Positions 41,650 to 47,902 of a stretch of 47,902 bases of DNA are shown in pieces. The stretch lies in NCBI GenBank assembly GCA_017416705.1, contig JAFQBG010000038.1, forward strand, positions 1 to 47,902. The letters are read 5' to 3'. The notes beneath the pieces are model-generated. The model saw nothing but the letters and a program-made list of their open reading frames with translations, ran no database searches and was not told where the DNA came from. Each line of letters opens with the position of its first letter. The first letter of the stretch is position 1. A program made the position numbers and the translations under genes. The DNA comes from Bacteroidaceae bacterium (GTDB lineage: Bacteria > Bacteroidota > Bacteroidia > Bacteroidales > Bacteroidaceae).

Positions 41650-42897
41650 ATGGCTGTAATAAAACCATTTCGCGCAGTGCGCCCACCAAAAAGCATGGTC
41701 GAGGATGTGCAGAGCCGTCCCTACGACGTACTGAACTCCGACGAGGCACGTGCCGAAGCAGGCAATAACGAGAAGTCGCTTTATCACATAATACGCCCCG
41801 AGATAGATTTCCCCGTCGGCACCGACGAGCATGCTCCCGAGGTGTACGAGAAGGCTGCCGAGAATTTTGCAAAATTCCAAAAAAACGGTTGGCTTGTACA
41901 AGACGACAAAGAGCAATATTACATATATGCACAGACAATGAACGGCAAGACACAATATGGTCTTGTGGTGTGTGCCTATGTCGATGATTACATGAACGGT
42001 GTCATAAAAAAACACGAACTGACACGCAAAGACAAGGAGGAGGACCGCATGAAACACGTGCGTGTGAACGATGCCAATATCGAACCGGTGTTTTTTGCCT
42101 TCCCCGACAATGCCACCCTCGACGCCTTGGTTGCAAAATACACCGCCGAGGAGCCCGAGTACGACTTTACAGCCGCCCTCGATGGTTTCAGACACCGACT
42201 ATGGATAGTAGATGCCGACGAGGATATAAAAACCATCACAGCCGAATTTGCAAAAATGCCGGCATTGTACATCGCCGACGGACACCACCGTTCGGCAGCC
42301 GCAGCGTTGGTGGGTAAGGAAAAAGCCGACAACAACCCATGCCACAGAGGCGACGAGGAATATAACTATTTCATGGCGGTATGTTTCCCGTCGAGCCAAC
42401 TAACCATTATAGACTATAACAGGGTGGTGAAGGACCTCAACGGCCTCTCGTCGCAGGAATTTCTGTCGGCATTGCAAAAGAACTTCGATGTAGAATGTAA
42501 GGGTGCCGATATCTACAAGCCCAATGCACTGCATAATTTCTCGCTCTACCTCGATGGCGCTTGGTACAGCCTTACAGCCAAAACTGGCACATACGACGAC
42601 AACGACCCGATAGGCGTGCTCGACGTTACAATATCGTCGAATTTGATACTTGGCGACATATTGGGCATAGAGGATTTGCGCACGAGCAAACGCGTCGATT
42701 TTGTGGGTGGAATAAGAGGCCTCGAAGAATTGAAACGTCGTGTCGATAGTGGCGAGATGAGAGCCGCCTTGGCGTTGTACCCCGTCTCCATGAAACAACT
42801 TGTGGATATAGCCGATACGGGCAATATAATGCCGCCCAAAACCACATGGTTCGAACCGAAACTGCGTTCGGGGCTTGTAATACACAAATTGTCTTGA
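41650..42897 (+). CDS. DUF1015 family protein
   Basis: A 415-residue cytoplasmic protein. VIKPFRAVRPPKSMVEDVQS, RPYDVLNSDEARAEAGNNEK, SLYHIIRPEI, LYIADGHHRSAAAAL and MAVCFPSSQLTIIDYNRVVK identify DUF1015. The motif DGHHR suggests a catalytic or metal site. Members often lie beside serC/serA; a link to serine or D-serine metabolism, or to phosphoserine salvage, is suspected but unproved. It starts 4 bp after serA, and its stop overlaps the next ATG (TGATG). Confidence 0.92.
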   Translation: MAVIKPFRAVRPPKSMVEDVQSRPYDVLNSDEARAEAGNNEKSLYHIIRPEIDFPVGTDEHAPEVYEKAAENFAKFQKNGWLVQDDKEQYYIYAQTMNGKTQYGLVVCAYVDDYMNGVIKKHELTRKDKEEDRMKHVRVNDANIEPVFFAFPDNATLDALVAKYTAEEPEYDFTAALDGFRHRLWIVDADEDIKTITAEFAKMPALYIADGHHRSAAAALVGKEKADNNPCHRGDEEYNYFMAVCFPSSQLTIIDYNRVVKDLNGLSSQEFLSALQKNFDVECKGADIYKPNALHNFSLYLDGAWYSLTAKTGTYDDNDPIGVLDVTISSNLILGDILGIEDLRTSKRVDFVGGIRGLEELKRRVDSGEMRAALALYPVSMKQLVDIADTGNIMPPKTTWFEPKLRSGLVIHKLS

Positions 42898-43514
42898 TGT
42901 TACCCGACGACGTATATAAAACCATAGAGAAAGCAGGCGAGGGAATTTACTCCGAGAAACGGAGTAAATTCCTCGCCTTTGCCATTCCTGTAACCACAGC
43001 CTCGGAAGTAAAGGAACAGGTCGAGGCTTATCAGAAAAAATACTACGACGCACGACACGTGTGCTATGCCTATCGTCTTGGCGAAAAAGGCGAGCAGTTT
43101 CGTGCTAACGACAATGGCGAGCCTTCGGGTACGGCAGGTAAACCCATTCTGGGGCAGATAGATAGCCGCGAGCTCACCAACGTATTGGTTGTCGTGGTGC
43201 GATACTTTGGCGGAATTAAGCTCGGGACAAGCGGCCTCATTGTGGCATATCGTCTGGCAGCAGCCGAGGCACTCGATGCCACCGAGCATGTGCAAAAAAC
43301 AATTAACGGCGAAATAACCCTTCGCTTTCCCTATCATCTGCTCAACGATGTTCTGCGCGTTGTCAAGGAGGAAGAACCCAAGGTGGTAGAACAAATTTTC
43401 GACAACGACTGTCTCATGCGTCTCTCCATACGTTTGTCGTTGTTGCCTCGCCTTGTTCAGCGGTACGAAAAACTTGTCATAAGCAGCAAAGGGGAACTCG
43501 AAATAGAAATTTAA
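42897..43514 (+). CDS. yigZ: YigZ/IMPACT family protein
   Basis: A 205-residue protein. The N-terminal UPF0029 domain has SKFLAFAIPVTTASEVKEQV, RHVCYAYRLG, NDNGEPSGTAGKPILGQI and VLVVVVRYFGGIKLGTSGLI. The C-terminal ferredoxin-like DUF1949 domain follows. Eukaryotic IMPACT restrains the kinase Gcn2; the bacterial role may concern translation but is not settled. The ATG at 42897 overlaps the stop of the DUF1015 gene (TGATG), and the longer frame from 42846 would overlap it by 51 bases with no family sequence. It closes the serC operon. Confidence 0.93.
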   Translation: MLPDDVYKTIEKAGEGIYSEKRSKFLAFAIPVTTASEVKEQVEAYQKKYYDARHVCYAYRLGEKGEQFRANDNGEPSGTAGKPILGQIDSRELTNVLVVVVRYFGGIKLGTSGLIVAYRLAAAEALDATEHVQKTINGEITLRFPYHLLNDVLRVVKEEEPKVVEQIFDNDCLMRLSIRLSLLPRLVQRYEKLVISSKGELEIEI

Positions 43515-43639
43515 GAAAATTAAGACTTTTTTCGTAGAAAAGTATCTAAAAAAAAGGAATTCTCATTTTTTTTTTTTTTCTTTGTAGATTGATAGACTGT
43601 TATTTTTTTTGAAAATCTACTAATCTTTATTTTTTTATT

Positions 43640-45184
43640 ATGAAAAAAATCTACAAAGTGCTTGGCCTGTCAACATTGTTGGCAGCTCTGTTGCCGTTGC
43701 ATGTAAATGCGCAATTTGAGTTAAAGTCCGAGACTCCATCGAATCCCGAAAATGTTCCGGCTCCGGTACATCCCATTCCTCATGAACGTCAGTTGAAATG
43801 GCAAGAAACCGAGTTCTATGCTTTCTTTCACTATGGAATGAATACCTTTACCGGCTTGGAGTGGGGATTTGGTAACGAGGCAGAGTCAAAGTATGCTCCA
43901 TTGGCGTTGCCTAATCCTGAGCAATGGGTTACTTCGGTGAAGGCTGCCGGAATGAATGGTGGTATTGCTGTGGTGAAGCACCACGATGGTTTCTGCCTGT
44001 GGCCAACAGCAACAACGGAACATAGTATCAAGAATGCCGGTAATGAGAATGGTCGCAATGCCAATATTCCCAAGTTGTATGCCGAGGCAAGTCGTAAACA
44101 TAATATGAAATATGGCTTTTACATATCTCCTTGGGATCGTAACTCGGCGCACTATGGTAAGGATACCTATGTAACAGAAGTCTTTCTGAAACAGTGCGAG
44201 GAATTGGCTGAATATGGCGATGACCAGTTCGAGATGTGGTTCGACGGAGCACGCGGCGGCGATGGTTACTATGGTGGCGAAGGTGGTACACGTGAAATTG
44301 ACGCCGACATCTACTACGATACTCCAAACCTTCGTACTCGTGTACACAAGATTGCACCAAATTGCGTGCTTTGGGGCGTAGGTGGTGAGGCTCGTTGGAT
44401 TGGTAACGAGTCGGGCTATGCAGGTGAAACAAACTGGGCGATGACCGATTATATGTCAGAAACCGTTATACGCGAAGAGGGTGATATAAACGGTTGGTTC
44501 TGGAACCCGGGTGAAAGTGATGCAAAGGCTACAAGTGCAGGTTGGTTCTGGCACCAAGGTGAAAGCATGAAGAGTGCCGAGCGTCTTTTCCAGATGTATC
44601 TTGAGACCGTAGGACGTAACGCAACCCTTATTCTCAACTGCCCTCCCGATCAGTATGGCGTTCTTCCCGACAATACCGTCAACGAATTGGTGGAATTGGG
44701 CAAGATGCTGCACGAGCGTTTGGCTGTGCCGGTATATGGTCTCGATGAGAGCACCGAAGCTGTTGATTTTGCTAAGAGTGCCGTAATTGAAGTAAGCGAG
44801 ACACGTTCCGGTGGCAAATATGAGGCTGCTAATCTTGTCGATGGTGACAAGAATACATATTGGGGAACAAATGATGACAATCTTACAGCAACAATTACAC
44901 TCTCTTGGGATACTCCTCAGGTAATTCGTTATCTTGTTATGCAGGAGCCTGTTGCTTTGGGACAGCGCATAAAGGACTTTAAGATAGAGTACAGTGCAGA
45001 TGGCGAAGCATGGACAGAACTATGTCCTGCTATGCAGACAACAACAGTAGGCTACAAACGTATTATTCCATTAAATGGAAAAACAAGCGAGAGTTATGGA
45101 AGTGGTTACAGTGCAAAGAAATTGCGTGTAACAATCCTTGATAGCCGAGCTTGTCCTTTGCTCTCTAATCTGAACGTATATTGA
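43640..45184 (+). CDS. GH29 alpha-L-fucosidase with C-terminal F5/8-type domain
   Basis: A 514-residue secreted enzyme. The signal peptide MKKIYKVLGLSTLLAALLPL runs to NAQ. The catalytic (beta/alpha)8 barrel has WQETEFYAFFHYGMNTFTG, VVKHHDGFCLWPT and YGFYISPWDRN. The nucleophile Asp202 is in EMWFDGARGGDGYYGG. After residue 385, an F5/8 (CBM32-like) beta-sandwich follows (YEAANLVDGDKNTYWGTNDD, IRYLVMQEPVALGQRIKDFK). It resembles the GH29-B group that cuts alpha-1,3/4-fucose from branched Lewis-type glycans. It has no secretion tail. The upstream 125 bp are T-rich, with no clear -7 element, and the next secreted gene starts 33 bp after the stop. Confidence 0.95.
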   Translation: MKKIYKVLGLSTLLAALLPLHVNAQFELKSETPSNPENVPAPVHPIPHERQLKWQETEFYAFFHYGMNTFTGLEWGFGNEAESKYAPLALPNPEQWVTSVKAAGMNGGIAVVKHHDGFCLWPTATTEHSIKNAGNENGRNANIPKLYAEASRKHNMKYGFYISPWDRNSAHYGKDTYVTEVFLKQCEELAEYGDDQFEMWFDGARGGDGYYGGEGGTREIDADIYYDTPNLRTRVHKIAPNCVLWGVGGEARWIGNESGYAGETNWAMTDYMSETVIREEGDINGWFWNPGESDAKATSAGWFWHQGESMKSAERLFQMYLETVGRNATLILNCPPDQYGVLPDNTVNELVELGKMLHERLAVPVYGLDESTEAVDFAKSAVIEVSETRSGGKYEAANLVDGDKNTYWGTNDDNLTATITLSWDTPQVIRYLVMQEPVALGQRIKDFKIEYSADGEAWTELCPAMQTTTVGYKRIIPLNGKTSESYGSGYSAKKLRVTILDSRACPLLSNLNVY

Positions 45185-45217
45185 TAAACATCGACACAAT
45201 AATAAAAAAAAGAAATT

Positions 45218-47602
45218 ATGAAAAAGAATATATTATTTTCAGCAGCGTTGATGTTTTTAGGCCTTACATCTTCAGCGCAAACAGCTATAACATTCGACAG
45301 CGATGATTATAAGGCTATAAGTGTTTACGACCAGTGGGAGGAAAGCCCTTTCCGTACAGGTGTCCTCGAAGGAAATGCAGGAGTTACTGAAAATCCCGAC
45401 ACTTCGGTCGATGATGTGATTGGTATGGCACCAAACTCTACAAACAAGGTTGTGGCTCTGCAACGCAGTCGTTTCGGTAGTAATGCGTTTGGTGTCAGAA
45501 TAGACCTTAAAGAGCCTATTCGTGTAACAAAGGAGTATCAGTACATTCATGTAATGGCCTACCTCAAAGATAAACCTGTTGACAGTCGTATGATGGTCAT
45601 GGGCTTAGGTAAAAGAATTGAGGATAGTTGGAACTGGCAGACAGGAGAAGAAGAGCAGTTTTGGGCTTGGACAACTAACGACGTAAAGGCGAAAGAGGGC
45701 TGGCAGGATATTGTAGTGAAGTTTAAGGGCTTTTCTTATTCAAAAGAAGAAAATGCGAATAGTGGAATTGATATTTACTCTTTGGTTATTGTTCCTGATT
45801 TACGTTCACCTCATGCCGACAAGAACGATTGGGTTGCATATTTTGATGAAATTGTGGTAGATAACAATCCCGATAAACGATTCTCGACAGAAAAGTATTC
45901 TTTGTCATTTGCCGAGAATGCAACTGCTACACGTACAGACCGTGTTTTGCATAGTGTAGGCCTCAATAACTATTCATCGACTACAAAAAGCAAGATGGTG
46001 TATAGTAACAACATTCTCGATAATGTATTCTCGGCAACACCGGGTGAATCGGTACAGCCTAAATTCAATTATTCAGGCGCATGGATGAGCGGATACGTGT
46101 ATGTCGATTGGGGTAATGACGGTGTCTTCAAAGGTACATTGAATACCAACGGAACTCCGGCCGATGACAGTGATGTGGTAAGTCACAATGCTGTAATGAT
46201 AGACGATGTATGGTACAAGAGTGACGGAACAACTGTTTCCAATGGTAATACAATTGCGGCAGGCGTTCCCAATTTTACTATACCGGCAGATACTCCTGTT
46301 GGTTTCTATCGTATGCGTTACAAGGTCGATTGGAATAGTATCGACCCGGCAGGCGACGAAGATTTGATTGCCAATGGTGGTGGTATAGTTGACGTCATGC
46401 TCGATGTTCATGGCGACAAGGTAAGTGTAAATGCTTCGCAGCTTAATGGCGATATCGTGTTGGCTTCAGATGAAACTCCGTTACAGAACTATATCGCGTC
46501 ATACGGACAGACTTTGACTGTTAAGATTATTCCGGCTCCCGGTTTTGTTCAGAATGGATTTACATTGAAGTATGGCTACAATGTGAATGCAGCAGAACAA
46601 TTAGATCAGAACGGTAATCCTAACTGGATTGAAGTAAACGTTCCAAATACAGCAATTGCGGTGGACGGTACTTATACTATTCCGGCAGAATATATGCGTG
46701 GTGGAACTGTGAATATTGCAGGCGATATGCAACAGGCCTACCAATACACCGTAAGTACTGTCGATTCCGACGGTGAGGGTGGTGTTGTATATGGCGGTAA
46801 GGAATACAAATCGGGTGATGTCATTGACGCAAGCCAATTCTTTACAGTTGATGATGTTACAGCTATTGTTCTTGATGGTTACATAGCCGAAGTATCATTG
46901 GATACCCAAAACAACATAATTGTGGTTGAGTATAAAAAAATCAAGGATTATCATCAGATAAGTTCGCTCAGCGAGTTGAAGAATAACGCAGCCTATCATA
47001 TCAAGGCCAAGACCGGCGAAGGGTATCTTGCATGGAATACAACTATTACCGATACTTATCTAAGTTTGCGAGGTATGACAAACTCCTCTTATAACAATCT
47101 GCCATCGAATCAGGCTGTCGTAAGTATATACCAAGAGGCTGTGAGCCCCTTTGACAAGACCGTTGTCTGGCAGATCATTCAAGAAAACGGCAAGTACTAC
47201 CTTTATCAACCGGCGAAGCAGGAATATGTTACCCGTGAAGGTCGGGATTATAAATTTACAGCAGAAAAGAGTGAATTGGATATAATACGCGATAATGGTG
47301 ATGGTACTTTTAGTTTTCACGCAGGTGGAAGCTATAATGAATCTTCAACATATTTTGCATGTATCGTTACAAACGAGCCTTTGACAGCCGTTCGCAACTG
47401 GACTTGGGATGACCATGGCTCGATAATGTATATCGTGGAGAATCCTAATATTGTTTTGGACGATTTGACAGCTGTGGAGGATGTAATCATTAATGAAGAT
47501 AATACACGCAAAGGTATATATAATCTGCATGGTCAGAAACTCGAAAAACTCCCCGCTTCCGGTATTGTTATTGTAGATGGACACAAATATCTTGTGAAGT
47601 GA
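45218..47602 (+). CDS. Large secreted multidomain protein with type A-like secretion tail
   Basis: A 794-residue exported protein of unknown activity. The signal peptide is MKKNILFSAALMFLGLTSSA. Residues about 22-220 form a beta-sandwich (FGVRIDLKEPIRVTKEYQYI, DWVAYFDEIVVDNNPDKRFS) like a carbohydrate-binding module. Residues about 280-400 resemble a GEVED domain (YVYVDWGNDGVFKGTL, IPADTPVGFYRMRYKVDWNS). A ricin-like or lectin-like stretch follows (AAYHIKAKTGEGYLAWNTTI). The end, KGIYNLHGQKLEKL...VDGHKYLVK, matches the tail of the sialidase at 3657-8693. It lies 33 bp after the fucosidase gene in the same direction and may help bind fucosylated glycans. Confidence 0.87.
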   Translation: MKKNILFSAALMFLGLTSSAQTAITFDSDDYKAISVYDQWEESPFRTGVLEGNAGVTENPDTSVDDVIGMAPNSTNKVVALQRSRFGSNAFGVRIDLKEPIRVTKEYQYIHVMAYLKDKPVDSRMMVMGLGKRIEDSWNWQTGEEEQFWAWTTNDVKAKEGWQDIVVKFKGFSYSKEENANSGIDIYSLVIVPDLRSPHADKNDWVAYFDEIVVDNNPDKRFSTEKYSLSFAENATATRTDRVLHSVGLNNYSSTTKSKMVYSNNILDNVFSATPGESVQPKFNYSGAWMSGYVYVDWGNDGVFKGTLNTNGTPADDSDVVSHNAVMIDDVWYKSDGTTVSNGNTIAAGVPNFTIPADTPVGFYRMRYKVDWNSIDPAGDEDLIANGGGIVDVMLDVHGDKVSVNASQLNGDIVLASDETPLQNYIASYGQTLTVKIIPAPGFVQNGFTLKYGYNVNAAEQLDQNGNPNWIEVNVPNTAIAVDGTYTIPAEYMRGGTVNIAGDMQQAYQYTVSTVDSDGEGGVVYGGKEYKSGDVIDASQFFTVDDVTAIVLDGYIAEVSLDTQNNIIVVEYKKIKDYHQISSLSELKNNAAYHIKAKTGEGYLAWNTTITDTYLSLRGMTNSSYNNLPSNQAVVSIYQEAVSPFDKTVVWQIIQENGKYYLYQPAKQEYVTREGRDYKFTAEKSELDIIRDNGDGTFSFHAGGSYNESSTYFACIVTNEPLTAVRNWTWDDHGSIMYIVENPNIVLDDLTAVEDVIINEDNTRKGIYNLHGQKLEKLPASGIVIVDGHKYLVK

Positions 47603-47656
47603 AAGTTTTACAATATATATAGGAAACAGAAAATTAAAAGTCTTGTTTAAAATATA

Positions 47657-47694
47657 AAAACAGCCAAAGTTTTGACAAAAACTTTGGCTGTTTT
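47657..47694 (+). terminator. Intrinsic terminator after the fucosidase operon
   Basis: A perfect 17-bp stem (47657-47673 with 47678-47694, loop GACA), with T-rich right arm. It lies 54 bp after the stop of the large secreted gene. The 200 bases to the window end hold no gene that I can support. Confidence 0.9.
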
Positions 47695-47902
47695 TAGTGT
47701 CTGCTTTTTGAGGCAGCTATGGCTTTTTGCGCGAGAAATATGAAACAATAAGAGTGAAATGCTATTTTTGGAATAATCTCATAATCCGCTAAGAATAAAA
47801 AGTTTATGCGGAAAGTTCAAGAACGAGGTAATGAGTTGGCAACTGTTCTGATTTCTACATACTTGCGTGATTTGCATTGATGTACAACTCATCTTGGAAC
47901 AA

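Noticed and set aside
47700-47902. 24-codon frame starting near 47807
   Set aside because: Too short and without context; it may be chance, and the window ends just after it.

Overview
The window reads as a chromosomal segment of a gut-type Bacteroidales bacterium. Evidence: FeoA and FeoB are fused into one protein, promoters follow the Bacteroidetes pattern TTTG-N19-21-TAnnTTTG, ribosomal protein L13 begins from GTG in the Bacteroides style, SerA is the short Lys-type enzyme seen in this phylum, and two secreted proteins end in the GIYxLxGxxL...VxGxKxLVK tail common in Bacteroidales. I cannot name genus or species from the sequence. All gene identities come from reading translated sequence and motifs; no database search was run.

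Layout. 1-700: two small minus-strand secreted or unknown genes, the first cut by the window edge. 888-3398: mutS2. 3657-8693: a very large secreted enzyme joining two SGNH esterase domains (the second lacks its catalytic residues) to a sialidase. 9100-9474: a small His/Lys-rich secreted protein behind a palindrome-rich promoter region. 10132-14893: a tight five-gene unit of feoAB, a di-iron hemerythrin/RIC-like protein, an orphan LuxR-type regulator with a non-phosphorylatable receiver, free-methionine-R-sulfoxide reductase and a hexapeptide acetyltransferase. 14914-17622: DUF454, DUF2147 and DUF3472 genes. 17822-17895: tRNA-Arg(UCU). 18011-23439: a glycosyltransferase / B12-radical-SAM island bracketed by two ~390-bp inward-facing composite palindromic repeats. 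23597-24401: two small exported proteins. 24464-24648: a strongly structured small RNA on the minus strand with its own promoter and terminator. 25066-25147: tRNA-Leu(CAA). 25451-28120: rplM-rpsI-rpsB-tsf with long structured leaders. 28286-36067: a minus-strand operon of an RND efflux system (MFP, RND pump, TolC-like channel), a YihY/BrkB membrane protein and an aldo/keto reductase. 36525-39454: a Ser-type sulfatase and a DbpA-like RNA helicase. 39639-43514: serC-serA-DUF1015-yigZ. 43640-47602: a GH29 alpha-L-fucosidase and a large secreted protein with the C-terminal tail.

How the genes fit together. The sialidase/esterase, the sulfatase and the fucosidase remove the caps (acetylated sialic acid, sulfate, fucose) that protect host mucin glycans, which points to a mucosal niche. 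This is an inference from enzyme families. The feoAB unit joins ferrous iron uptake to di-iron and thiol redox proteins and a dedicated regulator, which suggests an iron/redox or nitrosative stress response. The features most likely to be undescribed are the ~185-nt RNA at 24464-24648 and the paired palindromic elements at 18011-18396 and 23041-23439, whose hairpins show compensatory changes and whose inner ends each carry a -7 promoter element pointing into the adjacent gene.
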